Shown: positions 1 through 8,304 of the stretch, piece by piece
Position numbering within the stretch: position 1 is the stretch's first letter
Layout: every line of letters begins with the position of its first letter
Made by a program: the position numbers and the translations under genes
NCBI GenBank assembly: GCA_963830065.1
Contig: CAWHLA010000007.1
Location: 293,382 to 357,381, forward strand
Direction of reading: 5' to 3'
DNA length: 64,000 bases
Source: JACCZR01 sp963830065
GTDB taxonomy: Bacteria; Actinomycetota; Thermoleophilia; Solirubrobacterales; Thermoleophilaceae
Notes under the pieces: generated by a model
Told to the model about the DNA's origin: nothing
Seen by the model: only the letters and a program-made list of their open reading frames with translations
Database searches by the model: none

Positions 1-152
1 TGGAAGCCTTCAACCCGTGAACCCCCGGGTGTAGTCGGCCGTCTCGCGGCGCCGCTTTAGCCAGCAACGCTGTCGGCGCCAGTACCTGTCCGGCACCGTA
101 GCGGGGCTCGGCCTCCGAGTCGAGCGGTAGCGGCCTGGCGCGCTCGCGCTCA

Positions 153-1022
153 GTGACGGTGGCGGCCGCCGTTGTCGAGAACGATTCTCATTTACGCTCG
201 TCTCCTCCCTTGGCAGCCGCGCCCCCCTCCCCAACCGACCTGATCGACCTGGCCTTCGCGCGAACCGCGCTGGTCGAGCTGCTCCTGCTCGCGGTCGCCG
301 GCGGCCTGCTCAGCGGCTGGATCGTCCTGCGCCGCCTGGCCTTCTTCACCCACGCGACGGGCACCGCGACCTTTCCCGGCCTGGTGGTGGCCCAGGCGGC
401 GGGCTTCAGCCCCCGGCTCGCCGCGCTGGCGGTTGCCGGCGGCTATGCGGGCGCCGTGGGCGGGCGCCGCGAGCGCTCGGGGGAGGGCGGCGACACCACC
501 GTCGCACTCGTGCTCGTCGCCGCCTTGGCCGCGGGGGTGGTGCTGGCGGGCGACGTCTTCTCGTCCGGCGCCGGCGTGGACTCGCTGCTGTTCGGCAGCC
601 TCCTCGGCGTCCAGGGAGCGGACCTCGCGGCCTCCGCCGCGGTGGCGGCGCTCGCGCTGCTCGGCACGTTCCTGCTCGGCCCCTCGTGGGCCGCGGCGGG
701 ATTCGACCGCGACGCCGCTGCCGGCGCGGGCGTGCCCGTCCGGCGCGCCGACCTGCTCCTGCTCGGCCTGGTGGCCGCCACGGTGGTGGCGGCGCTGCCC
801 GCGGTCGGCGCGCTGCTGGTGACCTCGCTGCTGGTGGTGCCGGCAGCGGTGGCGCGACTGCTCACCGGCCGCCTGCGGAGCCTGCTCGCGCTGGCGGTGG
901 CGCTCGCGCTGGCCCAAGGGGTGGCCGGCCTCTACCTCGCCCTCTGGCTCGACGTGCCGCCGGGCCCCGCGGTGGCCGTGGTCGGCGCCGCGCTGTTCGC
1001 GGTCACGGCGGCGGTCCGGTGA
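153..1022 (+). CDS. Metal ABC transporter permease (ZnuB/TroC family), first copy
   Basis: This is a polytopic membrane protein of the ABC-3 family that moves Zn2+ or Mn2+ across the inner membrane. It has eight or so hydrophobic stretches, and the opening segment LAVAGGLLSGWIVLRRLAF and the later F-D-R-D-AAAGAGVPV segment are typical of the family. The GTG at 153 gives 289 residues with an unusual 40-residue N-terminal extension that spans the Zur-like box. A TTG at 210 would start just after that box and may be the true start. The stop overlaps the ATPase start in GTGA. The three transporter genes form an operon, but no substrate-binding protein gene is visible; it may lie before the window. 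Confidence 0.85.
   Translation: MTVAAAVVENDSHLRSSPPLAAAPPSPTDLIDLAFARTALVELLLLAVAGGLLSGWIVLRRLAFFTHATGTATFPGLVVAQAAGFSPRLAALAVAGGYAGAVGGRRERSGEGGDTTVALVLVAALAAGVVLAGDVFSSGAGVDSLLFGSLLGVQGADLAASAAVAALALLGTFLLGPSWAAAGFDRDAAAGAGVPVRRADLLLLGLVAATVVAALPAVGALLVTSLLVVPAAVARLLTGRLRSLLALAVALALAQGVAGLYLALWLDVPPGPAVAVVGAALFAVTAAVR
176..190. promoter_or_regulatory. Zur/Fur-like operator upstream of the metal ABC transporter
   Basis: Positions 177-189 read GAGAACGATTCTC, a perfect 5-3-5 inverted repeat in an A/T-leaning patch of otherwise GC-rich DNA. Its spacing and GA.AA..TTCTC pattern resemble actinobacterial Zur boxes (TGAAAAT-N-ATTTTCA type). It lies at the 5' end of a zinc-type ABC transporter, which fits repression by metal. 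The match is by eye. Confidence 0.5.
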
Positions 1023-1762
1023 CCGCGCCCGCCGTCCAGGCCGAAGCGCTGGCCGCGGGCTACGGCAGCGGCCCGCTTGCCCTGGAGGAGGTCACCTTCT
1101 CGCTCGACCCGGGCACCTCGCTGTGCGTGCTCGGCCCCAACGGCGGCGGCAAGACCACGCTGTTCCGCGTCCTGGCCGGCGACCTGGCCCCGATAACCGG
1201 CAGCGCCGAGGTCGACGGGCGGCCCGCTCAGCTCCCCCAGGCCGACCGCCCCCGGCTCGACTTCCCCGTCAGCGCCCTGGACGTGGCGCTGATGGGCACC
1301 CTGGGCCAGGGACGGTGGTGGCTTCCGCCCGGCCGGGCGGAGCGCACGGCCGCGACCGCCGCGCTGGCGCGGGTGGGGCTCGAGGCGAGCGCCGGCGACC
1401 GCTTCGGCTCGTTGTCGGGCGGGCAGCGCCAGCGGGTGCTGCTGGCCCGCGCGCTCGTTCAGGACGCCGCCGTGCTCCTGTTCGACGAGCCCCTGAGCGC
1501 GGTGGACCCCGTCAGCGCCGAGCGGATCGAGGGCCTGTTCGCCGAGCTGCGGGCCGAGGGCCGGACGGTGCTGGTCTCCACCCACGACGTCGAGAGCGCG
1601 CGCCGCTTCGACCGGGTCCTGTGCCTCAACCGCCGCCAGGTGGCGTTCGGCGCCCCCGCGGAGACGCTCAGCCGCAATGTGCTCGAGGCCACCTACGGCG
1701 AGGAGATCGTGGTCCTCGACGAGGGCGGCCGGGCCATCACCGTCCAACACCACGCGCACTAG
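1019..1762 (+). CDS. Metal ABC transporter ATP-binding protein (ZnuC-like)
   Basis: This cytoplasmic ATPase of 247 residues powers the two flanking permeases. Walker A is GPNGGGKTT at about residues 39-47, the ABC signature is LSGGQRQR, and Walker B is VLLFDEP followed by the H-loop STHD. The GTG at 1019 overlaps the preceding stop by 4 bp (GTGA), which supports this start and translational coupling. Length is normal for ZnuC. The substrate (zinc or manganese) is inferred from family and from the nearby Zur-like box. Confidence 0.9.
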   Translation: MTAPAVQAEALAAGYGSGPLALEEVTFSLDPGTSLCVLGPNGGGKTTLFRVLAGDLAPITGSAEVDGRPAQLPQADRPRLDFPVSALDVALMGTLGQGRWWLPPGRAERTAATAALARVGLEASAGDRFGSLSGGQRQRVLLARALVQDAAVLLFDEPLSAVDPVSAERIEGLFAELRAEGRTVLVSTHDVESARRFDRVLCLNRRQVAFGAPAETLSRNVLEATYGEEIVVLDEGGRAITVQHHAH

Positions 1763-2617
1763 ATGACGACCGCCGCCGCTCTCCTCGACCCCTTCGGCTC
1801 CGGCCTTGGCCGCCGTGCGCTGGCGGAGGTCGCGCTGCTCGGCGCACTGGGCGGCGGGCTGTCGTTCTGGGTCACCTCATTTCGGCTGTCCTACGCCGCC
1901 GAGTCGCTGGCACACGGTCTCCTGCCCGGGGTGGTGGTGGCCGCTCTGATCGGGGTCCCGCTGGCCGCCGGCGCAGGCGCCGGCGTAGTGCTGGCCGCGC
2001 TGCTGGTGGCCGCCGTGGCGCGCGACGAGCGGGTGGGCGTGGAGGCGGCCACCGCGGTCGCGGTGTCGGGGCTGCTGGGGCTCGGAGCGCTGCTGGCGCT
2101 CGCCCCGAAGAGCCCGCAGCGCCTGGAGGAGTTGCTGTTCGGCGACCTGCTGAGCGTGGCCGACTCCGACCTGCTCACGGCCGCGCTCGCGCTGGCGCTG
2201 GTGGCCGCGGCGCTGGTCGCCCTGCACCGCCCGCTCACGGCGGTCGCGTTCGACCCTCAGGGTGCGACGGCCACGGGCGTCCGGGCCGGCGTCGTGATCG
2301 CCGCGCTGCTGGTGCTGGTGTCGCTGAGCCTGGCCGTCACGGTGCGAGGCCTGGGCAACCTGCTGTCGCTGGCGGTGCTGGTCGCGCCGGCCGTGGCCGT
2401 CCGCCGCCACACCCGCACGCCGGGCCGGGCGGCGTTCGCCGGGGCGGTGGTCGCGGTGGCGGCCGGGGTCACCGGCGTGCTCCTCTCATTCGCGCTGGGC
2501 CTGGCCACCGGGGCCAGCGTCGCGCTGGCGCTGTGCCTGGCCGCGGTGGCGGGCGCGGGACTTCCCGCGCTCAGGCCGCCGCGCGCGCCGGCTCGGCGGG
2601 CCGCCCGCGCCGGCTGA
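1763..2617 (+). CDS. Metal ABC transporter permease, second copy
   Basis: This second ABC-3 family permease of 284 residues starts with ATG directly after the ATPase stop codon. It has multiple transmembrane segments and the family's F-D-P-x-GATATGV element near residue 165. Two different permease subunits around one ATPase suggest a heterodimeric channel, as in some actinobacterial Mn/Zn importers. Its 3' end overlaps the convergent lgt gene by 47 bp, an unusually long tail-to-tail overlap. Confidence 0.87.
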   Translation: MTTAAALLDPFGSGLGRRALAEVALLGALGGGLSFWVTSFRLSYAAESLAHGLLPGVVVAALIGVPLAAGAGAGVVLAALLVAAVARDERVGVEAATAVAVSGLLGLGALLALAPKSPQRLEELLFGDLLSVADSDLLTAALALALVAAALVALHRPLTAVAFDPQGATATGVRAGVVIAALLVLVSLSLAVTVRGLGNLLSLAVLVAPAVAVRRHTRTPGRAAFAGAVVAVAAGVTGVLLSFALGLATGASVALALCLAAVAGAGLPALRPPRAPARRAARAG

Positions 2618-3332
2618 GAATCAGCGCCGTGCCCCCGGCCATCATTCCCAGGCCGATGACCTGGGGCAGGGTCAGCCCGGCCACCAGGTCGTCGTTGCGG
2701 CGGATGAACTCCACCAGGAAGCGCTCGAGGCCGGTGAAGACGAGGTAGATCCCGAACAGCACGCCGGGCGCGAAGCGGTCGCGCAGCCGCCACAGGGCCA
2801 GCGTGAGCAGCCCGACCGCCAGCGTCTCGTAGACCGGCGTCGGGTGGACCTCCTGGGTGGTGGGCACCGTCCCTTCGGGGTAGGCCATCGCCCAGGGCAG
2901 GTCGGAGGCGATGCCGTAGTCGCCGTCCCCCGACAGCTGGCAGCCCACGCGCCCGATGGCGTAGCCCAGCGCCAACGGGATCGACATGGTGTCGAGCATC
3001 CGGGCGTTCAGCCACCCGCGCCGCCACGCCCACAGGACCACCCCGATCGCGCCGCCCACCACGCCGCCGAACCACACCAGGCCCGAGCCCGAGAACACGG
3101 CGCCGAGCAGGTCGTCGGAGACCTTGTCCCAGTTCTGGATCAAGTAGTCGATGCGGGCACCGACCAGACCGCCGATGAGCGCCGAGAAGACGATCTCGTA
3201 GGACCAGTCCGGCGGCAGGTCCAGCTCGCGCAGACGGCGGCTGAGCACCCCACCGGCCGCCACGAAGCCCAGGGCGAAGCAGAGGCCGAAGGTCTGCAGC
3301 GAGACGGGGCCGAGATCCAGCTCGGGGTACAC
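2571..3332 (-). CDS. lgt: Prolipoprotein diacylglyceryl transferase
   Basis: Lgt transfers diacylglycerol from phosphatidylglycerol to the lipobox cysteine of prolipoproteins at the inner membrane. The 253-residue protein opens with YPELDLGPVSLQTFGLCFALG, carries the family signature around G-R-V-G-C-Q-L-S-G-D-G-D-Y-G near residue 130, and has about seven membrane segments. Several lipoproteins with LAGC lipoboxes in this window (7.1, 10.2 and 12.5 kb) are likely substrates. It is probably monocistronic; the 3' end runs under the convergent permease gene. Confidence 0.93.
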   Translation of the reverse strand: MYPELDLGPVSLQTFGLCFALGFVAAGGVLSRRLRELDLPPDWSYEIVFSALIGGLVGARIDYLIQNWDKVSDDLLGAVFSGSGLVWFGGVVGGAIGVVLWAWRRGWLNARMLDTMSIPLALGYAIGRVGCQLSGDGDYGIASDLPWAMAYPEGTVPTTQEVHPTPVYETLAVGLLTLALWRLRDRFAPGVLFGIYLVFTGLERFLVEFIRRNDDLVAGLTLPQVIGLGMMAGGTALILSRRGRPAEPARAAA

Positions 3333-3349
3333 GGCCCGGAGAGTAGGGA

Positions 3350-3422
3350 GGGCCGGCGAAGCCGGCCCGGTTACGGCGCCGGGACGGCGCCGCTCCTATC
3401 AAGGCGCGGGCAGGATGCCCGC
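3350..3422 (-). terminator. Cluster of three GC hairpins between the M23 peptidase and lgt genes
   Basis: Three stems follow one another. GGGCCGGC-GAA-GCCGGCCC is at 3350-3368, a repeated CGGCGCCG pair is at 3374-3392, and GCGGGC-AGGAT-GCCCGC is at 3406-3422. The last lies 8 bp past the stop of the leftward M23 gene, so it probably ends that transcript, although there is no clear T-run. The first has a UUCG loop when read on the minus strand and lies in the lgt leader. Confidence 0.45.
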
Positions 3423-3429
3423 AAGAGCT

Positions 3430-4593
3430 CTACAAGTAACCCATGGGGTTCACGGGCGAGCCGCCGACGCGAACCTCGAAGTGCAGGTGGGGACCGGTGG
3501 AGTGTCCGGTGTTGCCCACGGCGCCGATCACCTGGCCCTGACTGACCGACTGGCCGACCGAGACCCCGATGCGGGACTGGTGCCCGTAGCAGGTGGAGAT
3601 GTTCCCGCCGTGCTGGATGCAGGTGTAGTTGCCGTAGCCGCCGGTCATCCCGGCGATGGCCACGCGACCCGAGTCCGCCGCGCGGATGGGCGTGCCGGTC
3701 GCGGCGGCGATGTCCTGGCCGGCGTGCAGCCGGCCCCAGCGCTGCCCGAAGGGCGAGCTGAACGTCCCGTTGACCGGCATCACGAAGCGGCCGTTGCCCT
3801 TGCGGATCGGCCCGGCGCCCGACGACCCGGCGAGACGGGCCTGCACCCGAGCCGACTCGGCCTCGAGGCTGTCCAGGTCCTTCTCGAGGCTCACCCGCGA
3901 GGCGCGCACCTTGCTGAGGGCGCCCTGGCGCTGGGACCGCGCCCCGGCCAGCTCGCCGCGCGCGGCCACGAGCCGGTTGCGTGAGCTCGCGAGGCTGTCG
4001 CGGCGCTGGGTGATGGCCAGGGTGGTGGCCTCCTCCTTGTCCTCGAGCACCGCCAGCTGATCGGTCTGGCGCTTGACCTTGACCCTCAGCTTCCGCACCC
4101 GGTCGGTCACGTGCGCGTCCTGGTCGGAGAGCCGGTCCAGGTACTCGGTGCGCTCGAGCAGGTCCTCGAAGCCGTCGGCCTCCAGCACCACGGTGAGCGA
4201 GTCGGGCTCGTCGGACTTGTAGATCTCGATCAGGCGCTGGGAGAGCACCTGGCGGGCGGTCTCCAGCTCGCTGCGCACCCGCTCCAGGCGGTCGCGGGCC
4301 ACCTCGAGGCGGTCGCGCACGCGGGCGAGCTCGGCCTGCTGGTGCGTGAGGTCGCCCTGGACGGAGGTGAGCCGCTGGGTGGTGCCGCGGATCTCCCCCT
4401 GCAGGCCGGAGATGCGGGTGTTGTAGCCGGCGATAGTCGAGGTGAGCACGCCCTCCCGCCGCTTGACCTTGCCCACCTGCGCGCGCTTCTTGTCGATGCG
4501 TTTCTGCAGCGGCGCGGTGAGCCCGGTGAAGGGCATGGCGAGCGAGGCCACCAGAGTGCTGGCAGCGGCGATCCAGAAGAGCTTGCGACGCAT
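3430..4593 (-). CDS. Coiled-coil M23 family peptidase (EnvC/lysostaphin-type)
   Basis: This is a secreted or membrane-anchored cell-wall hydrolase or amidase activator. From the ATG at 4593 it has an N-terminal hydrophobic signal/anchor (FWIAAASTLVASLAM), a coiled coil over about residues 30-250, and a C-terminal LytM domain. The zinc motif H-x3-D (LHAGQD) and the HLHF motif are both intact, so catalysis is plausible. Upstream in-frame codons to 4653 are open, but the signal peptide places the start at 4593. It is divergent from htpX. The coiled coil plus LytM layout is that of divisome-associated hydrolases. Confidence 0.85.
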   Translation of the reverse strand: MRRKLFWIAAASTLVASLAMPFTGLTAPLQKRIDKKRAQVGKVKRREGVLTSTIAGYNTRISGLQGEIRGTTQRLTSVQGDLTHQQAELARVRDRLEVARDRLERVRSELETARQVLSQRLIEIYKSDEPDSLTVVLEADGFEDLLERTEYLDRLSDQDAHVTDRVRKLRVKVKRQTDQLAVLEDKEEATTLAITQRRDSLASSRNRLVAARGELAGARSQRQGALSKVRASRVSLEKDLDSLEAESARVQARLAGSSGAGPIRKGNGRFVMPVNGTFSSPFGQRWGRLHAGQDIAAATGTPIRAADSGRVAIAGMTGGYGNYTCIQHGGNISTCYGHQSRIGVSVGQSVSQGQVIGAVGNTGHSTGPHLHFEVRVGGSPVNPMGYL

Positions 4594-4674
4594 GCGGCTG
4601 ATGAGGGTGCCACAGGAAAAGCTCTGCTCCCGGGCCTGCAAGGCAGCCTGCAAGCGCTCCCTAAACTCAAGAGA

Positions 4675-5583
4675 GTGCCCACCCAGCGCGCCGTCTTCCC
4701 CCGCGACACCGGACTACAGCTCCGAATGGGGCTGACGCTGTTCCTGCTGGGTCTGCTCTACGTCGGGCTGGTGGTCGGCCTCCTGGCCGCCGGCACGGGC
4801 ACGGCGGTGATGCTGGTGATCGTCGGCGCGCTGTCGCTGTCGCAGCTGCTGTTCTCCGACAAGCTCGCCCTGGCGGCCATGGGCGCCAAGGAGGTCTCCC
4901 CCGAGGAGGCCCCGGGCCTGCACGCGATGATCGAGCGCCTCTGCATCCAGGCCGACCTGCCCAAGCCGCGCATCGCCGTGGCCGACACCGACGTGCCGAA
5001 CGCCTTCGCCATGGGCCGCTCGCCCAAGAACGCCACGGTGTGCGCCACGACCGGCATCATGCGCGTGCTGGAGCCGCGTGAGCTCGAGGGCGTGATGGCG
5101 CACGAGCTCTCGCACGTGAAGAACCGCGACGTCCTGATCATGACCATCGCCTCCTTCTTCGCCAGCATCGCGGCGATGATCATGCAGTTCGGGTTCTTCT
5201 TCGGCGGCGCCAGCTCCGACGACGACGAGAACCCCAGCTTCCTCGTCGTCCTGCTGGTCTCGGCCGTGGTCTACGTCATCTCCTACTTCCTGATGCTCAC
5301 CCTGTCGCGCTACCGCGAGTTCTCTGCAGACCGCGGCGCCGCCCTGGTCACCGGCCGCCCCAGCGCCCTGTCGGCGGCGCTGATGAAGATCTCCGGCGCG
5401 ATGCAACAGGTCCCGACCAACGACCTGCGCGAGGCGGAGCGGATGAACGCCTTCTTCATCGTCCCGGCCAGCGTGAAGGGCAGTCTGAAGTCGCTGTTCG
5501 ACACGCACCCCCCGATGGAGAAGCGCCTCGAGCGCCTGGCGCAGCTCGAGGCCCAGCTCCAGCGGCCCGCCGCGGCGGCCTAG
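4675..5583 (+). CDS. htpX: Zinc metalloprotease HtpX
   Basis: HtpX is an inner-membrane protease that degrades damaged membrane proteins. The 302-residue protein has N-terminal transmembrane segments, the zinc motif HELSH at about residue 142, and the third ligand in REFSADRGA. The GTG at 4675 is chosen because the following F-P-R-D-T-G-L-Q-L-R-M segment is family-like; an ATG lies at 4726. It sits 7 bp ahead of pspAB, the usual actinobacterial pairing that ties this protease to envelope stress along with PspA at 9 kb. Confidence 0.9.
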   Translation: MPTQRAVFPRDTGLQLRMGLTLFLLGLLYVGLVVGLLAAGTGTAVMLVIVGALSLSQLLFSDKLALAAMGAKEVSPEEAPGLHAMIERLCIQADLPKPRIAVADTDVPNAFAMGRSPKNATVCATTGIMRVLEPRELEGVMAHELSHVKNRDVLIMTIASFFASIAAMIMQFGFFFGGASSDDDENPSFLVVLLVSAVVYVISYFLMLTLSRYREFSADRGAALVTGRPSALSAALMKISGAMQQVPTNDLREAERMNAFFIVPASVKGSLKSLFDTHPPMEKRLERLAQLEAQLQRPAAAA

Positions 5584-5590
5584 AGCCGGC

Positions 5591-6160
5591 TTGGGCTTCC
5601 TCGACTCGATCTTCGGAGGCAAGGGCAAGCTGTCGGCGCCCGCGCCGGACCGCCTGTTCGCGATGACCACCGCGCACGTGCACCTGGAGACCGCGCTCGG
5701 GATCCGCCACCGAGGGGCGGCCGGGATCGTCTTCCAGGCGCTGGACACCGCGGACTTCTCCTCGATCCTCTCCGAGGCCGAGGAGCTGCTGCGGGGCACG
5801 GCCCAGGAGACCGGTACGACCCTGCGTTCCCAGGACGACGAGTTCGGCTACCGCTGGCTGGTGCTGGAGGACCCCGACTTCGAGGACCTGGTGGTGTCGC
5901 TGAACACCATCTCGAGCGAGCTGCAGGCGGGCGGCTACGGCGACCGCCTGCTGGCCTGCGTGTTCGCCTTCGAGGACGACGGCCGGCCGCTGTACCTGAT
6001 CTACAACTTCAAGCGCGGGTCGTTCTACCCCTTCGTGCCGAGCGGGGAGAAGGCGCGCGACACCGAGCGCGAGCTGCAGCTCCGCGCGCAGATCGGGCCC
6101 GAGCTGCCGCTCGAGCCCGAGACCACGCGCTGGTTCCCGCTCTGGGACGTACCCCTCTAA
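5591..6160 (+). CDS. pspAB: PspA-associated protein PspAB
   Basis: This cytoplasmic protein of 189 residues matches the actinobacterial PspAB family, with an N-terminal GFLDSIFG segment, L-F-A-M-T-T-A-H-V and a C-terminal F-P-L-W-D-V-P-L. Its function is not established beyond its gene association with PspA and HtpX. It starts at TTG 5591, seven bases after htpX, so the two are co-transcribed. The partner genes pspA and pspAA lie 2.5 kb downstream on the opposite strand. Confidence 0.82.
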   Translation: MGFLDSIFGGKGKLSAPAPDRLFAMTTAHVHLETALGIRHRGAAGIVFQALDTADFSSILSEAEELLRGTAQETGTTLRSQDDEFGYRWLVLEDPDFEDLVVSLNTISSELQAGGYGDRLLACVFAFEDDGRPLYLIYNFKRGSFYPFVPSGEKARDTERELQLRAQIGPELPLEPETTRWFPLWDVPL

Positions 6161-6180
6161 GCGCGGGCGCACTGAATCCT

Positions 6181-6206
6181 GTACAGTTGTACATGTACAA
6201 ATGTAC
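6181..6206. promoter_or_regulatory. 26-bp palindromic operator for the SMR/TetR operon
   Basis: A perfect 14-bp palindrome TTGTACATGTACAA (6187-6200) is flanked symmetrically by GTAC arms at 6181-6184 and 6203-6206. Only one base pair breaks the 26-bp symmetry. It lies about 20 bp ahead of the SMR gene, whose AGGAGG ribosome site is at 6216-6221. A TetR-family gene follows in the same operon, so it is the likely binder, giving drug-induced autoregulation. Confidence 0.72.
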
Positions 6207-6226
6207 TACTGCTCAGGAGGACTCTC

Positions 6227-6550
6227 GTGCCCGCCGGACTGCTGCTCACCCTCGCCATTGCCGCGGAAGTCGCCGCGACCGTGGGCCTGAACCTCGCGGA
6301 CGGCTTTTCCCGTCCCTGGGTGCTCGCGGCGGCGGTGGCCGGCTACCTGGTCTCCTTCGCCGCCCTGGCCCTCGTGCTCCGCGAGCTGGACGTCGGCCTC
6401 GTGTACGCCGTGTGGGCGGGCGCCGGCACCGCCGCCGTCGCGGTGATCGGCGTGGCCGCCTTCGACGAGCCGATGGGCGCCGTCAAGGTCCTTAGCATCC
6501 TGGCCGTGATGGTCGGTGTCATCGGGCTCAACGCCTCAGGCGCCCACTGA
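6227..6550 (+). CDS. Small multidrug resistance (SMR/EmrE) efflux protein
   Basis: The 107-residue protein has four transmembrane segments and the conserved proton/substrate glutamate at position 14 (LAIAAEVAATVGL). SMR proteins exchange protons for lipophilic or guanidinium cations at the inner membrane and work as dimers. The GTG start has a strong AGGAGG site upstream. The gene overlaps the TetR regulator by 35 bp and is preceded by a long palindromic operator. Whether it is an EmrE-type drug exporter or a guanidinium exporter cannot be decided here. Confidence 0.9.
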   Translation: MPAGLLLTLAIAAEVAATVGLNLADGFSRPWVLAAAVAGYLVSFAALALVLRELDVGLVYAVWAGAGTAAVAVIGVAAFDEPMGAVKVLSILAVMVGVIGLNASGAH

Positions 6551-7115
6551 GCCTCGCGGCGCCGCGCGGCGCCGCGAGATCCTCGAGGCGACGCTGCGGG
6601 TCATAGGCCGCGGCGGCCTGGCCGCGGTCGACCACCGGACGGTGGCGGCCGAGGCCGGCGTGCCGCTGGGCTCGACCACCTACTACTTCCGCTCCAAGGA
6701 CGACATGGTCAGCCAGGCGCTCGAGCACGTGGCCGAGCAGGAAGCCGCGCGGCTGGCCGAGCAGCGCTTGGCGCTCGAAGACGCCGCGGCCGCCGATGTC
6801 CCCGAGTTGCTCATCGAGATCGTGATGAGCGCGGTGACGATCGACCGCATGGTGCTGCTCGCCCAGTACCAGCTCTACCTGGAGAGCGCCCGCCGCAAGG
6901 ACCTGCGGGGCGCGGCCGAGCGCTGGGACCGCGCGTACGCCGAGCTGTACCAGCTGGCCCTGGAGCGGGCCGGTGGGCCGGACCCGGCCGGACGCGCGCG
7001 GCTGCTGTGCGTCTCGCTGGACGGCCTGATCCTCCAGCACATGGCCCTCGACGGCTCCCTCGATGACCTGCGCTCGCGCGCGGGCGAGCTCGTACGGCTG
7101 TTCACCGGTCGCTAG
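6516..7115 (+). CDS. TetR family transcriptional regulator
   Basis: The 199-residue protein has an N-terminal helix-turn-helix (RREILEATLRVIGRGGL then TVAAEAGVPLGSTTYYF) typical of TetR repressors and an all-helical ligand domain. It starts with GTG inside the SMR gene, so the two are translationally coupled. It probably represses the operon through the 26-bp palindrome at 6181-6206 and is released by the substrate of the efflux pump. Confidence 0.88.
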   Translation: MSSGSTPQAPTEPRGAARRREILEATLRVIGRGGLAAVDHRTVAAEAGVPLGSTTYYFRSKDDMVSQALEHVAEQEAARLAEQRLALEDAAAADVPELLIEIVMSAVTIDRMVLLAQYQLYLESARRKDLRGAAERWDRAYAELYQLALERAGGPDPAGRARLLCVSLDGLILQHMALDGSLDDLRSRAGELVRLFTGR

Positions 7116-7128
7116 GCTGCCGCGCGCC

Positions 7129-7719
7129 GTGCACCGCTTCGTCGCATTCATCGCGCTGCTCGCCGGGCTGGCTCTCGCCGGCTGTGGCGGAGACGACTCG
7201 TCGCCACAGCAGGGCGGCACCTCCGACCGCGCTGCGGTCGAGACCGCCGCCCGCGGCTACGTCGTGCAGCAGCAGGCCGACGAGGACGACCCGGAGCAGG
7301 CCGGCGCGATCTCCTTCACCAAGGTCGAGGTGCAGGGCGACTCGGCCGAGGTCGAGGCCAAGTCGAGCGCCACCGGCAACCGGTACGAGATCGACATGAC
7401 CAAGTCGGGCAACTCGTGGAAGGGCGGCACCATCCTCACCGACCGCCCGTCCGAGCCCACCCAGGACGGCGACCCCACCCAGGGGTCGGGGCAGAAGGCC
7501 TCGACCGACCAGGTGGAGACGCAGATCGAGCAGCGCCTGCTCAAGCTGGTCCGAATCGAGGGCCAGGCCGAGTGCCCGCCCGAGATCAAGATCCGGCGCG
7601 GGAACAACTTCACCTGCAAGGTCGTGGGCGCCAGCCGGCCGACGGTCATCGAGGTCACCCAGAAGGACGACCAGGGCAACCTGGGCTTCAAGATCAGCAG
7701 CCGGACTCCGGACCCCTAG
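7129..7719 (+). CDS. DUF4333 domain lipoprotein
   Basis: The 196-residue protein has a signal peptide ending in the lipobox LALAGC, an Asp/Gln/Ser-rich linker, and a C-terminal DUF4333-like domain with a C-P-P-E...F-T-C-K-V cysteine pair near residues 143-160 that may form a disulfide. The GTG at 7129 puts the signal peptide at the N-terminus. It is probably anchored outside the membrane; its role is unknown. Its stop codon overlaps the stop of the convergent acetyltransferase gene by two bases. Confidence 0.8.
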   Translation: MHRFVAFIALLAGLALAGCGGDDSSPQQGGTSDRAAVETAARGYVVQQQADEDDPEQAGAISFTKVEVQGDSAEVEAKSSATGNRYEIDMTKSGNSWKGGTILTDRPSEPTQDGDPTQGSGQKASTDQVETQIEQRLLKLVRIEGQAECPPEIKIRRGNNFTCKVVGASRPTVIEVTQKDDQGNLGFKISSRTPDP

Positions 7720-8304
7720 AGCGGGTCGCGCCACATGGGCCACACGCGCGGCCCACGGGGCAGGTCCAGCCGGCCGGTCACGCGGAAGCCGAAGCGCGCG
7801 TAGTAGGCGAGGTTGCTCTCCCTGGAGGACTCCAGGTAGGCGGGGATCCCGTCGCGATCGCACTCCTCGAGCACCGGCGCCATCAGCGCGCCTGCCTACG
7901 CCCTCGCCGCGCCTGTCGGGGTGGGTACCGAGCACGGCCAGGTACATGTGGGGCTCGCGCGGATGTAGGCCCTCGACCTTCGAGAGGCCGTAGAGCGCGA
8001 GCGGAAGCCGCCGACCGAGCGCGCGGGACATCGTCGGCAACCAGGTGAAGAACTCGTGCGGCGTGGTGCGCCAGCGGTCGGGCAGCGTCCACAGCGCGCC
8101 GCCGGAGTGGTCGCCGGTGGTCCACACCTCCTCCTGCTCGAGCAGGGAGCGCAAGCGCAGGCGGAAGAACCCCTCGTTGCGCTGCACCCTGGTCCCCGCG
8201 GCGGGGAACAGCCAGCGCATGACCGGGTCGTCCTCGAAGGCCAGCGCCAGCGCGCGGGCCAGCGGCTCGACGTCGCCGGGCCCGGCCCGGCGGACCTCGC
8301 TCAA
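7716..8304 (-). pseudogene. GNAT family N-acetyltransferase, frameshifted
   Basis: The N-terminal part (TTG at 8304, overlapping the pspAA stop as TTGA) reads as a GNAT protein through M-Y-L-A-V-L-G-T-H-P-D-R-R-G-E-G-V-G. The acetyl-CoA loop then breaks near 7891. The remainder of the fold (A-L-M-A-P-V-L-E-E-C through A-Y-Y-A-R-F-G-F and W-P-M-W-R-D-P-L) continues in the next frame to a stop at 7716. One extra C at 7891-7892 explains it. The total of 589 bp fits a 196-residue gene plus one base. It may be a true pseudogene or a sequence error. It ends the pspA-pspAA operon. Confidence 0.75.
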
